64,000 bases of DNA from Butyriboletus loyo (GCA_038093515.1 JBBPSI010000067.1:1-64000), one strand, 5' to 3'. Counted from the first letter of the stretch, positions 23,506 to 36,500 are shown. A program made the numbers and translations. Notes: a model not told the origin generated them from the letters alone.

Positions 23506-24904
23506 ATGATCCTGCTTGTGCACCGTATCGAACGGCAATTCCAGAGGAACCTCCAGCAACATGTCTTCGCCAACGAACTGAGAGTCAAAGTTCAGCGGAT
23601 GAAGGAGTGCTTCCCAGGGAATAGCCTACCTTTGCCCACGGCCGAAGTGATTGCTGCGTGGAATGACTTGCCAAACGACACGGTAGATATCCTACCCATG
23701 TCTATGAAGACCGGTCTGGTATTCCTTCGAGCCCCTCCACCAACGCCAACAGGACTCGCGTTCGACACGGACGATGCCACATCGGATGGCTCGTCTCTCG
23801 ACGACAGTCCAATTGACAACTGGCTGCTCGTCGACGACATCGACTCTCCTACGCCTGACGCAGTGGCACCCCAGGCTCGTGAACGCTCTACCACGGGTGA
23901 CAGCGATTCGATGTCACGGTGCAGCTATTCATTAGACCAGCGAAGCAACGAAGAAGATTCATTCCACTCCATTGATAGCGGTTCTCCCTCCTCGGATCAG
24001 GAAAACCTTTCGTCCAGCAGTGAAGTATCGCCGACGCCAGTGGGGTTCTACAATATGGTCAACCAATGGCTATTGGACTACCGCGCCCGAGGAATGGGGC
24101 CCTTTGCCGAGTCACTAGTCGCGTTCGGAGTGGTATCTACGGGAACCGTACCACTCGCATCCCGTATCGCGCGTGCTGTCATTAGGAAGGTGGCAAGAAT
24201 ATCTTACACGGAAGGGAAGAGCTTGGAGAACACCATTCGCTCCACAGCGTTGGCAGCATTCAAAAAGGAGTGGAAGTCGGTAAGTCAATATTGCGGGCTA
24301 CTATCATTAAGACTTGGCCAACGAAGCAGAATATACAGAACGATACCTGGATGGACGTGTCATCCACTCGGGAAAATACCGTGTCACTTACTCCATACGG
24401 TATCAATATTGCCAGCTTCATGGGTAGCCTATACGATGCAGGGATATTCAGCGCAAAGGATATTCATCTTTGCTTGTTCTTTCTAACAGAAGGAGAGAAG
24501 GGCTTTGACCGCTTGTCCGCCATACATGCGTTGCTGGTCCAAAGCAACGATAAGCTATGCAAGAAACGCAACCTCCCAGCTTTGATGCAATTCAAAGATG
24601 AAATCACGTGTAGAGACGGAGAAACGGGAGAGTACCTCTGGGCTACTACACCGCGTTCGAACACGATCATGGCTGTGAGTTGGACGGATTGCTAGTGATA
24701 GGTTTCAATACGTTGTCTGACTGTTGTGACTCGCAGGATATTGTCGCTACGATTGAGCGATGGCTGGTTTCACAAGCTCTTAGACGCGACCAGTTCCGAA
24801 TGACCCCATGCCATCGCACCATTCGGCGCCAGAGAGCGGTAGGACCAAGACTAGGTGGAACTGTGAACGACTTGTTTGGACATGTCAGGTTCAACGGAAT
24901 GTAA
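23506..24904 (+). CDS. Hypothetical protein, possibly MIF4G-like in its C-terminal half
   Basis: Three exons join cleanly. Exon 1 runs from ATG 23506 to about 24278. Exon 2 runs from about 24330 to 24673, and exon 3 ends at TAA/TAG near 24904. The introns have GTAAGT and GTGAGT donors. The N-terminal half has a long acidic, serine-rich, disordered stretch (SDGSSLDDSPIDNWLLVDDI and similar). The C-terminal half is helical: YGINIASFMGSLYDAGIFSA, DIHLCLFFLTEGEKGFDRLS. The spacing of these helices resembles the MIF4G fold of translation factors, but this is only an impression. The reading frame stays open for 75 codons upstream of 23506 with no earlier ATG that I trust. Confidence 0.65.
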
Positions 24905-24962
24905 AGTATTTATATATAAAAAGACCACAGAAATGCGCATTTATTGATGGTAGAAAATCGTC

Positions 24963-25063
24963 GGGCTCAACCGGGAATTGAACCCGGGTCACGTACATCT
25001 TCACCACCTGTGTGGTGGGGAAAACCACCCGAAGCACGTATCATGCTACTAGACCATTGAGCC
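24963..25063 (-). tRNA. tRNA-Pro(CGG) with an intron
   Basis: Read on the minus strand, the 5' end GGCTCAA (25063 down) pairs with TTGAGCC at the 3' end over 7 bases; the discriminator base is C. The D arm TGGTCTAGTAGCATGAT is like fungal tRNA-Pro. The T arm is CCGGGTTCAATTCCCGG. The anticodon loop reads TTCGGG with CGG at about 25029-25031, followed by about 30 intron bases before the anticodon stem closes (CGTGC with GTACG). A shift of one base in the stem would give TCG (Arg). The D arm and the G after the anticodon favour Pro. Confidence 0.88.
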
Positions 25064-25154
25064 GCAGCACCACTCAGTCCATAGATCAGCAGAACAAGTC
25101 AGTACAGATCGTGATACAACTCGACGCCAAAAATCAGCACTAACAAAAGAGAAA

Positions 25155-26621
25155 CTATCGAATCATGAGGCCAATCCCAATTCCGATGCAAAAGCTACCT
25201 AGCAATGCGACTCGCACCTCACCGTCGGACAACTTCGCCCAAGCTCTCGACATGCTCTTGTGTAAACGATCTCTGACCGGCTGAATAAGAGAGAGAGACA
25301 ACGACAGCAAACTCGAAAGTTGTAGGGGATCGACACAAGGGACGGGCGGACTGATCGCATCAGGCCGGGTTGTAACAGTGTTTTCTCTGGCGCGAGTAGC
25401 GACGTCCTGGGATAGTCGTATCTCCCACTCAGCCTCCCACCTGGCCTTGTCCCAACCCTGTGGCTTCTCGGCGATGTGCCGAGCCGTTTCACGATGGCTT
25501 GCAGCAATGTTTTCTACTGCGCGCTCGACTTCCCGCCAACGCAGGAACCGTTCAGCTGCCTCATAGCGCAAGGATGAGAGAATCTCTGGCGAACGAAATA
25601 AGCCATTGCAGAACGCCGAAGGCGAGGAGGGTCTGAAGGAAGACATGTGAGGTCGTGAAGGGAATCTGGTCTGGTCCAGGCCATGGCGAAGCACGATAAC
25701 GGGAATATGAGGTGCAAGCGTGTCAATGATTTCATTTTCGGTGCTGGAAGGTCCTATGCAGAGTATGATTGGCTTCTGCGGCTGCACAGAAAGACGGAGA
25801 TGGGCAATTTGCTCACCTAAATCTGTCAGAATTATAAGAGCGGTGTATAACGGGCCCCACGGTGAAGCGATCAGATTAGTCAAGGCGACAGAGGGCTGGC
25901 AGCGTCGATCAATTATTTCCAGTAAAGAATGGAATGGTGAATGGATGGCTGGTAGTATGGACGAAGGCTGGTAACCGTCCGCTCATCAGAATTTATTCGC
26001 TATGAGATTTGGCACACGTACATCACTCTGTATGTTGTGAAGGGCTGTAAGCTCAACGTTCCGTGATGGTTCAAATTTCTCGAGTCCGTGCGCGTCCTTG
26101 TGTTCAATCCAGTCCGTCGAAGCGCGCAGGACGAAACCTTCACTGGTTGCCTCCCAGTCGCCAGTGTCCATCACGTCCTCGTTGTCAGCCAACAACAAAC
26201 TGGACACCAGACTGTGATCTTGTGCAGCATCCCCAATCACAAGTAATCGAATGTCTCCCAGGGTCTTTCCGAACTGTGTCGGCCGCGGAAGGGCTTCAGG
26301 GAGAGTCAGGGATGGGATTATGAGCCCCTGTGTGGATTCCTTGGCATGGTCGGATTGAGGATGGGAATGTGGGGGACTGGTGGCCGCGGAGGAAAAAAAG
26401 AAAGAGGATCCGACGGATGGGAGCGAGGATATCGACTCTGATGGGCTGTCGGGAGGCGAAAGAGGCGCACTCGACCGAGGTGACGACGGCTGAGAAGCGC
26501 TGGCTGCAACACTGAAAGAGCTAACGTGATGTTCTTGTCGTGGGTGAAGTGCTCGTATCGTAGAAGTGCTCGTTGATACAGGGCCCGCAGATTCCATGGT
26601 CGAGGATGAGGGGGGATGCAT
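25155..26621 (-). CDS. Conserved fungal protein with a C-terminal membrane anchor, function unknown
   Basis: Two main exons: 26621 to about 26010, and about 25975 to 25155. The N-terminal ~90 residues are low-complexity Ser/Pro sequence. A folded region starts around LPRPTQFGKTLGDIRLLVIG and continues after the intron as LLEIIDRRCQPSVALTNLIA and PIILCIGPSSTENEIIDTLA. The pattern of beta strands (IRLLVIGDAAQD, PIPVIVLRH types) suggests a Rossmann or GTPase-like fold without a recognisable P-loop. The last 20 residues, VRVALLGSFCIGIGIGLMIR, look like a tail anchor. I chose the ATG at 26621; one 8 codons in (26597) is equally possible. Confidence 0.7.
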
Positions 26622-26869
26622 GCAATGCCCATCCAGTCAAGACCCAACGCTATTGTAGCCACTCCGCCCAGCTACACGTGTTTGGTGTAGCTAATTCTGG
26701 ATGAGATTGCTCCTGAGTGCCAACCAGATCACATCTTGAGCATATCTCGCTATCCATTCGCTACACTGTTCTAATCGACATATCGCTAGCAACAGCTGCA
26801 TGGCCCCACAGTCGCGCCGCTAACGCGATGCAGCATTCAACCCTCGAAAATCCACATATGACCCGCAGT

Positions 26870-28597
26870 TCACGCTCGAATGACAAGGAACTGTTCAGGA
26901 ATTTCCGGGTTCTCTTGTGGAGCTAGTGTCGGTATAGTATACTTCTCGCCGTTTTCATCCTCATGGACAGTTCTCCGGACCTTGACGAGTCGCTGAGTAC
27001 GACAGCCATCCAGAGTAACGCATGACACTCTCACCTGCCATACCTGCGTGTTACATCCAATGTGAGAAAGTGTAGGAGAACATGCGGATACGATTGAGAT
27101 CGCCATCTGCATCAGCATGGGTAGAGACACCATGGAGGATCTACTCAATGGAAAGTTGATGTGAAGTGTGCGAAGGTTCTTAGCCAACGCAAACAGGCAG
27201 GCCGCATCGTCCTGCAAGAATACGATTATTTCGCATGCAGGAACGCGATTGCGATAAGCTAGGGACTTGCCAGTTCGCGTTGCTCAGCTACTATAAATAA
27301 TTGCTCGAGCAGTGGACATTGTGAACAAATCACTTCCAACGCGGCGAGACTAATTTGCATGCGATGGACAGAGAATCTCCTCAGTCGCTGACCGTGTTTT
27401 GCCATTATATCTTTCCAGAATTCATCTAATATGGGGGTCCATATCGAAGTGCTTGTGGAGTAGATCGAAAAAACCTCTAGCGGGGCGGAAGATAAGAGGT
27501 CTCCAACGTCACGCGTCCACTCGGCCAGAGGCATGTGAATGTGGACGGTCAGGGTGATTGCTCTGAGCCGCCTGAATGCCTTGTTGCGGAGACATGTGGT
27601 TTTGAATGCAGACATATCCTACCAGATGCACAACTAAGGCCAACGAGTCAAGCGCGTGCGCAAAACACGTACGAATGCCTGTGAGAGGCCCTCGAGACTT
27701 ATCCCGATAAGCCCGTTCTTGTTGGCGGAGGCGACCGTCCCGATACCCAGATGGGTCACTTTGGGACACCCGATGATGTACAGGTACTCCAGGCCTTGAA
27801 GGTTCGACGCAAGATGTACCAGAAACGCATCGGTTACCAGGGTTGATGCCTGCCGACAGGCTATCACTCACTATTTAGTTCGGACTAGCATGTATCATCT
27901 CACCTTACAGATGATCGTGAGGCTGCGAAGTGTTTCGCCTGTGATGGAAATCCAGGCGGGAAAAATGTCTAGAACGTGTGCACTGGGCATAATCAATGAC
28001 AGCTTGCTCAAACGAGAAAACTGAGTGAGCAAAATTGGATCATATCCGCTGTCGTTTCCATTAATCTCTAGCTCGTGCAGGTGCGGACAGCCACTGAGAG
28101 ACTCGAGCACGGCAGAATGAAGGGATCCGTCTCTGGTCCATGTACAAGACCTAAGGTTAACACAGTTTGTGGTCCCTTGAGCGCACACCTGCAGTAACTC
28201 AGAGTGTCTATCTGCAGATAAAGCTTTCGGAAAGTCTCTGATCTCTACCAAGGTACCGTGAGGGATTGAAGTCGCGAGACAGATCAACAGTGACTCGCCT
28301 AATTTCTCTACATAACGGGCGAGATGAGGACATCTAGATAAGGTCCGGAAGAGCAAGATGATCTGCGTGGAGAGCATAGTATCGAGCAACTTGTGCAAGG
28401 TACTTTCAGCCGAGACCGACCTTGGTCTTTGCATCTTTATGCCAAGCAAAGATGAATACACGACAGTACAGCAGAGGAGTAGCAAATCTGCTGAACGATT
28501 TATTAACAAGACATAGTGTGAATATGTGCTGAGGCTTGAGAATGAAGTCAAAAATTACTGGCAGCAGCTCGAGTGGAAGTTCGAGGAAGTGGGCCAT
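26870..28597 (-). CDS. F-box/leucine-rich-repeat protein
   Basis: A likely substrate adaptor of an SCF ubiquitin ligase. The start MAHFLELPLELLPVIFDFIL (28597) is an F-box, continuing IFTLCLVNKSFSRFATPLLY. Leucine-rich-like segments follow: CPHLHELEINGNDSGYDPIL, FSRLSKLSLIMPSAHVLDIF, LQGLEYLYIIGCPKVTHLGI and CPLLEQLFIVAEQREL. The C-terminus is IGCNTQVWQVRVSCV and PEIPEQFLVIRA, a typical ending for basidiomycete F-box proteins. About five short introns are needed between 28430 and 27220. The start codon lies 140 bases from the divergent SPT5 start. A second family member is at 53135-55127. Confidence 0.8.
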
Positions 28598-28737
28598 GAG
28601 TCCCTCGACAACGACTGGCATTATATTCCGATGGACGGACGAAAGTAGAAAGCTGACTAATCAGAAGCGTAAGCCTGCAGGTCGTGAACTGCATCCTCAA
28701 AGTCTACCTTTCTCCGTACCACCACCATCTCGGCCTT
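28598..28737. promoter_or_regulatory. Short bidirectional promoter region between F-box gene and SPT5
   Basis: Only 140 bases separate the two start codons, which point away from each other. The transcription signals must overlap. No TATA box is apparent. Confidence 0.4.
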
Positions 28738-31700
28738 ATGGACTTGGACGATGACTACGCGATGCAGGACCAGGAGTCTGATCCTGTGCAACCCGAGAAC
28801 GAGGAGGAGGAAGAAATAGAGCAGACTCAGCCGGAACGCGAAAGCGGAAAGTCTCGAGGGTCTATTTACGATGCACTGGATGACGACGAAGATGACGAAG
28901 ATGAAGAGGAAGAAGAGGAAGAAGAGGATCATCGCGGGAGGAAACGCGCAAAGGTTCGGATTCTTCGCAGCATAGTTTTCACGCTTTTTCAGGTGACATC
29001 TATATAGCACCGTCACAAACGCAATGCAGTCAACCGCTTCCTCGACGTAGAGGCAGAGGTCGACACAGAAGAAGAGGAAGAAGAGGAAGAAGAGGAAGCT
29101 GGCGGTGGTATGTCTCGATATTGGATCACTGTCACCACCATCTAACCACCTTCGTCCAGATGAGTTCATTGCAGACGCCGGTCTTGAGGGGGATGACGAA
29201 GATATGAATAGAAGGGCAGCTGTTAACGCTCGACTTGATCGTCGAGAGAGAGAATTAAACGATCAAGACCTAGCCAAAATTGCCCAAAATCTGCACGAGC
29301 GCTATGGACGCGCTGCTGTACGGTATACAGGTGACATGAACGAGGTTCCGCAACGCTTGCTCATGCCCTCAGTACATGACGCAAGCTTATGGCAAGTCAG
29401 AGTCAAGGTAGTAAATTAGTAAATGTGTCTACATAACTTCACTCACGCCTCATTTTGTAACAGCCCGGACGGGAGCGAGACATCGTGTTCAGTCTCATGC
29501 GCAAGGCGATCGATCTCGAGTATACGGCTCAACCGCTTTCGATATTATCGGCCTTTGAACGAGACTCTTTGCCGGGGATGATATACGTGGAGGCTCGTAG
29601 CGCCCAACAGGTCAATCAGGCATGCAAAGGTCTCGTCGGTGTCTACCCTAGCCGCGGTATTACTTTGGTACCCATCGAGGAAATGGCCAGCCTTTTGCAA
29701 ATCAAGAAGCAAGACTTGACGGTCACTCCCGGAACATGGGTTCGTATAAAACGCGGAAAATACCAGGGCGACCTTGCACAGGTCATGGACATAACCGAGA
29801 ATGGCGAGGATGTTGGCCTCAAATTCATCCCTCGTATTGATCTTAACCCGAGGGACGATGCGAGCGTAGATGGACGGAAGCGGAAGAAAGCTTCCGTTGG
29901 TATTTCCACGATGCGGCCTCCCCAACGGTTCTTCAATTATGAGGAAGTAGTCAAGGTATATGGCCGCAAACAGGTCTCCAAACGGAACCAAGTCTACGTC
30001 TTCCAAAATGACACGTACAAGGACGGTTTTATCGAAAAGGACTTCAAACTCTCGGCACTACAATTGGACGACGTTAATCCCACCTTGGATGAAATTACGC
30101 GTTTTACCCGAGGACAAGACGGTGCAGAGAACGAGAATCCCGTTGATCTCTCTATTATAGCAGAAGCATCACGAAAGGCAGCGATCTTTGTCCTCCAACC
30201 TGGAGACCATGTCGAAGTCTTTGAGGGAGAACAAGCAGGTGTACATGGTGTCGTCGATTCGATCAACCAGGACGTTGTCACCATCACTGCAGTCGGTGTG
30301 GATATTGACGGTCAAAAAGTCGATGTGACAGCTCGCAGCGTCCGCAAGCGGTTCAAACCGGGTGACCATGTCAAAGTGATGGCCGGACAGAACGCAGACG
30401 AAACTGGTCTTGTTGTGTCTGTGTCTGACAACGTAGTCACGTTCCTTTCCGATATGTCAATGCAAGAGGTACGTCCCCTTGATTGTGGTGCTACTCTATA
30501 TTCACAGCGTTTCTATGCAGGTTTCTGTGTTCTCGAAGGATCTTCGAGAGGCTGCTGAGGTGGGTTCCGGCACCAATATCGTGGGCAACTACGAGTTGCA
30601 CGATCTGGTTCAACTTGAGTAGGCGCACACTTTGCTGATGACTTTCAAATGCTAATGGAGTTTTAGTCTACAAACTGTGGGAGTCATCTACAAGACTGAG
30701 CGCGACTCCTTCCGAGTGCTTGACCAGAATGGTCAAGTACGGCTTGTTCAACCTCATCAGATATCGATGCGTAGGGATTCCAATCGTGCAATAGCAACCG
30801 ACTCTGAGGGTCACGAGCTTCGAGTCAATGACAATGTCCGAGAAGTGGATGGAGAGGTGCGTTCACAATAAATTTTCGTTGACCTGTTCTCAGATGTTCC
30901 ACAGGGCCGTAAAGGCAGAGTGCTTCACATTCACCAATCATTTTTTGCCTTCCTACACAACCGTGATGTTCCCGAGAATGGTGGTGTATTCGTCACCCGT
31001 GCCCGGTCCCTGGCTTCACTGGCGCCAAAGGGAAATCTTGTCAAACCGGGTACAGACCTCGGTAAGATGAACCCACATATGGCCGGTGGTGCAGCCTCAG
31101 GGGGCATGGCTGGCTCTGCCATGGGCCGCGGACCTCGGGATCGGGACATTGGTGCCCTCGTCGCTGTCATCAAGGGTCCGCAGAAAGGTTATATTGGGAT
31201 AATCAAAGATACCAACGGAAACCTTGCCCGTGTAGAGTTACACACCGGGAACAAGGTCATTACCATCGACAAGCAAAAGCTTCACCGCAAATTGTAAGTA
31301 GCGCGTATGAGTCTTGACCCCGTGGTTCTCATCTCCCCCGTCTCAGGCCCGATGGAACACTCATCCCTCTTAACAAGCCTTTTCACACGAATTTTGGGCA
31401 AAGTGGTTTTAAGGCCCCAGGAGCACCAGCACGAACTCCCAACCCTTATGCGCAAGCGACCGGTGGACGCACACCCGGATGGGGAGGTCGTACACCAAAT
31501 CCGTACGCGAACGGTGATGGAAGGACCCCCGCTTCTTCCAGAACGCCGAATCCATTCGGTGGCGACGGTGGCAAGACTCCGGCTTGGAATGCCTCGTCGC
31601 GCACGCCTAACCCATACCAGGATGGTAGCAAAACACCGGCTTGGAACGCGTCTTCACGGACGCCTAATCCATATCAAGACGGTGGTAAAACCCCTGCGTG

Positions 31701-32537
31701 GAATGCCTCATCGCGGACTCCCAACCCATATGCGAACAGTGATTCCCCGAACCGGGCTAACGATGGCGGCAGAACGCCTCGTTCGGGTTGGGGCGGAGGA
31801 TGGGGGAGTGGTTCTTCGGATAACAACGCATGGGGCAACACGTCACCTGCGCGGCCAGCCGACGCAAGTTACTCCTCATGGGTAAGTGCCAACAAGTCAT
31901 AGATATTTGCTACAGCTTATTCGCTCGATCAAAGTCTGCACCGACACCAGCAGCTGCTCCAACACCGTTTGCTGCTCCGACCCCAGCTGCGTCGTATTCA
32001 AGTGCACCAACGCCTCGCACCATGGGATCGACAGGCTTTATGCATTCGGCCCCGACACCGGGGGTCTTGGCTACGGACGAGGACGATTCGAGTGAGTGGC
32101 TCCCTCGTCAATCAGAAAACAACATCTCACGTAGTCTGCTTTCAGCTCCTAACTGGCTACTGGATCCAGCCTTCCAAGACAAGAAGGTACTAATGGAAAT
32201 TACTGGCACGTTAGGTGCCTGGCATGGTGGCGAGCTCGAGGGTGCCAAAGGCTTCGTGGCCAACGTCTTCCGAACCCCTGGGGACACGCTCATCACTATC
32301 GAGTACATCGACCCAGGTCGAGCGGGCACTACGGTAGAGGTACCGATCAACTATCTCAGTCCCATTCGTCCAGAACGAGTGGGCGATCATGCAATTCCAT
32401 TGGAAGGACCCGCCAAGGGTACCGAGGTGATTTTGAGTCAACAGTTGATCTCCGGTGTATGGCAGGTCTCGAAGTCGTTGGATTCAGATAACATTACCTG
32501 CTTGGAGAACACGATGGTGAAGATCCATGTCAAGTGA
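28738..32537 (+). CDS. SPT5: Transcription elongation factor SPT5
   Basis: SPT5 with SPT4 forms DSIF, which binds RNA polymerase II and controls pausing and processivity. The start MDLDDDYAMQDQESDPVQPE leads into a long acidic stretch. DEFIADAGLEGDDEDMNRRA comes next, followed by the NGN domain (PGRERDIVFSLMRKAIDLEY, GMIYVEARSAQQVNQACKGL). KOW domains are visible at TPGTWVRIKRGKYQGDLAQV, LQPGDHVEVFEGEQAGVHGV and FKPGDHVKVMAGQNADETGL, and near DRDIGALVAVIKGPQKGYIG. The C-terminal repeat region (about 31430-31790) has TPAWNASSR three times, interleaved with TPNPYQDGGK-like units. A final KOW-like segment ends at 32537. Several introns (about 30470, 30620, 30860, 31296) are spliced out. The gene looks complete. 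Confidence 0.96.
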
Positions 32538-32713
32538 AAAATCATCGTGATCTGTGGTTGTTGATTTTGACTTCGCATTTCCATGTACAACTCGTGCAAT
32601 AGTTTGTCGTAATTTATGTATCATTCCGCTTTCGTAACGGTAATACAAGTTGGTTTGATGTGTCATGGGAAAAGTCGTAACCACCGAGTGAACAACCTCA
32701 AAGACCCCCATCA

Positions 32714-33306
32714 ATGTCGTTCCTTGTGGGATCCCTCGCTGGTGCAGTCGCGACGGGAGGCGTAAGTCATCGTCCAACCTACAAGGCATCATTCCTCGGT
32801 GCTGACGTTTCAACGAAACCCCAGGTGTACTATGGATTCTCAAACTTGATACAAACGAGGTCAGCACCCATGCTCACAATCCTGGACCCTTTTTCTCTTT
32901 CTGATGCTCACGTTCGGACGTTGTACCAATGTAGGACTGCTCGGCACCGTGACGAGTGCGTTGGTTCGATTTGTTTTCGACCATACACACATCACGACGA
33001 CGAGTCGTGTCTTCCCTCTCCCCTCTCCATTCCCAAAATGTAATATCGCGCTGACGCTCGACGAAACTCTTCCCGTTTGACAGTCTGCACCTTCTCTCTG
33101 AAAGACTTGTTGATGCGTCTGCGACGATTCCCGGTCCTCTCCCCGCCTCCGCGAGGATCGTTGAACGACCGTTTACAACAATGTTGCAATCACGGTGGAA
33201 CGAGCACGTTGCCAACGCCTTTTCGACCGTCGGGAGATGGGAGCGACGTGCGTCGGATTGCACAAGGAGGGTGTTGTACGGGGAGGTATCGTCGTCGTCA
33301 CAATGA
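32714..33306 (+). CDS. MIC12: MICOS complex subunit MIC12
   Basis: A small inner-membrane subunit of the mitochondrial contact site and cristae organising system. Exon 1 (32714-32761) encodes MSFLVGSLAGAVATGG. Exon 2 gives VYYGFSNLIQTR, a hallmark of the family. A short exon gives TARHRD, and the last exon gives LHLLSERLVDASATIPGPLP, then NEHVANAFSTVGRW. It stops at 33304-33306. The introns have GTAAGT, GTCAGC and GTGCGT donors. The protein is about 110 residues with a single N-terminal hydrophobic segment, as expected. MIC10, another subunit, is 3.4 kb downstream beyond the BRO1 gene. Confidence 0.85.
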
Positions 33307-33508
33307 GTCTAAATCTACACACATACGAACGGGATACATGTTGGTTTGTTTCATAATACGGCCACATAAGCACTCTCTTAGCGACCTTTGGCAGGGGTAA
33401 AATACGATCTCTAGACGTCGATGGCATTAATACTAGAAAGCAGAAACCACAAAACCCGAAATGTCCGTTCGCGTCCTAATGTACATCTGCAAAGGACGCT
33501 TCACATCC

Positions 33509-36500
33509 TCAACGTTTATAGCCCTGATAATACTGAGGATTGTAGCCTTGTGGTGGCGGCGGCGGCGGCATCGGTTGATACTGCGTCGGTAATCGTGGGG
33601 GAGTGCCCGAGGGAGGGGAAGGAGACGAGTACTGCATAGGAGGCGGGGGTGCAGGGAACGTCGTGCTGGTCACGTATCCCGGTGACGTATATTGACGGGA
33701 AGGTTGCGGTTGGGGTGGCGGCGGAGGCAGCGGGGGAAACGATGACTGCCTTTGAGGTACAGACAATGGTGGTGGCGGGGCGGATGGTTGGGATGATAAT
33801 GGCGAGGGGGCATATTGTGACGAGCTAAATAGTCCGAGACCGACATATGGATCTGAAGGTGGGTTCGGCGCTGCGTACGAGTTGCGTGGCAACTGCGGCT
33901 GCGGGGGAGGAATATAAGAGGTAGGAAGGTGAGGTTGAGCGGGAGCAATAGGACTCGTGTATGATGTGTGTTGGGGAGGCTTCGCCGGTGGTAATGGACG
34001 GCTCGTCCCGCTCTGCAAATTCATCGAAGCAAATGACGCCTCGATGGAAGGCAGCGAACGGGGCGGTGGAGGAACAGGAGGCTTGGTGTCGACAGGGGGA
34101 AGGGGTAGCTTCGCAGCGGACAACCGTTGCTGAACCTCTGCCTGTCCCGCTAGTTTCTCGCGCTCCGAACGTCGCTCCGAAACGAAAGACTTCACATTAC
34201 GAGAAAGCGTCGCACTCAAATCTGTGAGTTGAGTGTAAAACTGCAGTCCCTTCCTGTGTGCAGAGACTGTCTGTGAACAGCGAATTAATCAAGAGGCGAT
34301 GAACTCACGTCAATCCATCCCGGACTTCCATGTAGCCATCGCGTGCACGCGAGATTCGTCGGATAGTGTCTTTCTTCCGTTTCTCTCGTTCCTCCCACTT
34401 CTTTGCGCCAGGTCCACGTCCTGCAATGTCTCGTAGACTCTTCCACAAATTCTGAATTTCTTGTAAAACAATCTGTTGATGGTGCACGGTGGCAGCCAAT
34501 CGTTGCTGGTATGGTCTGAACTTTTCGAGTTCAGCAGCGAATAAAGTGGGTTCGACAGTGCTGTTGCGACGGTTGAGGAGAAGAAGATGTGAAACGTCGT
34601 CGGTTTGGATCTAAACATCGTGAGCAGCAAGCAAGGCGCACCCAAAATAAATATTACCTTGTCCTTGAGGTCCTTGAGGACCTCATTTCGTTCGTACGCA
34701 ATTTTCTTTATCCTTCCGAGACGTTCTTCTATCTCGGTCGTATGTTGCCCAATTCGGGCCCGCTCTTGTTCGTCGCGAGTTTCCGAGCTAATTTCCAGGT
34801 CAAGCAGGCTCTCTGCGCCACCATGCTGTACGCTCGCACGAAAAAGCTCCTCTAGACCAGATGACAGCACCAGCGATATGTCGCCTTTCACGGTGTCCCA
34901 AATCGCGGAAACCTGCTTGTCAGAGGTCGCAGCTGCTTCGAGGGCATTCAAATGAGACTTGAGGTCTTGTCTCAGCGACTTGTTCAATGATGCAGATGGC
35001 TCTTGTGTCCACAGATGATCATACTTGACCCTCATCGTCTCGCACTCGCGGGATTCAACATCCAAATCACGTGAGATGGACTCGAGCTCGGATTTCACAG
35101 CATCCTTGAGACGGGACAATTCGCACATGAGTGCATCGACGCTTTCTTGGTCTTCCATGACCCCGATATCTTCTCTCCAACGTCGCACTTCTAGCGGAAT
35201 CTCGTCTTCGGCGCCGATTCCTCCTTCTGCTAGAGCTTTGAATCGCCCGAGACCTTCCTGTACCCCCATGGCTTCCAATGCACTGCGTACCTCAACCTCT
35301 GCGCTTTCGACATTCTCTACCTCTTTTCGAACCAGCTTTGCTTTCTCTTCGGAATACACGCTCGCACTTTCGTGTACGCTCAAGGGGATAAGCTTGATAA
35401 AGATGTCCTGTCCGATGACCTTTTGCACTTCGGGTGCACTGTAGACTTCTTGAATAGTAATAGGCGTAGCCACCGATGCCTTGTCGATGTTGGGGAGGGC
35501 ATCCGGAGAAGGAAGGACGGCGTTGTAGATAAGATCATTGTCGCGTTGAGCTTCGTTCTTACGGTCAGTGCATACTTGGAGATGAGATTTTGTACGCTCG
35601 AGAATGGCCGTCCCCGCGTCGGCTGGTACAGTGGGTGACACGTGTGACCAAAGGGCGGAGAACGATTGGGCAGAACGATGGCTTTCTTTGGCGAGTGTCT
35701 CTGCGAGAGTAAACCGGACGAGGGAATCACCATGGTTGCCTGCCTTATTTTCGACTTGGGCACGGTAGAATTGGGCGAGCGAACCGAATAATTTGGACTT
35801 GATCTACAATGGAGTGAGATCGGTGGCGGAACAGCTCAGGCCGAGGATATACCTGTATCAGGGTTATCCAATTGCGGTCAAAGATGCCCTTTCCCATGAA
35901 ATCCTTTACTTCCTCAGAGAGGGATGAATAGATGGATGCAGCCTGGGATGCAATCTTTGCCACGAGTGCGTTCGCTTTCTTCTCTTCGATGCATTTCTCG
36001 AGAAAGACTTCTGTGGCCTGGGCAAGGATGACGCCTACCAGGAGTTTGATCACTTCGCGACTGAGGTCGGTTGAGGGTGCATGTAGAAAGTTCTCGTTGA
36101 TATACGTGAGCATGCCAGCACACGTGCGGAAGTAATGGAACGCGAGCTTCAAGCCCTCTGGATCGGACCTATTCTGAGAGGCGGCGATGGCAGAATGAGT
36201 GGCGGCGATCTGGAAGAGAACGGACGCCTTCTCGTAGGCGATGGATGTCTGTGTGGTGACCTTGTTGGTGAAGGCATCGTGCCAGGAGAAATTGACACGA
36301 ATCTCGGAGAAGCGCAGCTCGAGGAGTTCGAGTTGGCCAAAGTACTTGTAGAGGAGATCGCGGCCTGTGTTTATATGAACAGTGTGGTAAGTGGGAGCAA
36401 GGACGAAGAGCATACCGGTCATGTCGCTTCCTGCACCCTTGACTGCATCCTGTCTGCACCGTTGGAGAGTCTGACACTCCTGGGCATATGTATCCGGGTT

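Noticed and set aside
28657..29169. 170-codon minus-strand frame over the acidic stretch of SPT5
   Set aside because: It is the antisense of GAA/GAG/GAT repeats read as Phe/Leu runs.
31446..31631. Minus-strand frame with repeated Gly-Val motifs
   Set aside because: It is the antisense of the SPT5 C-terminal repeats.
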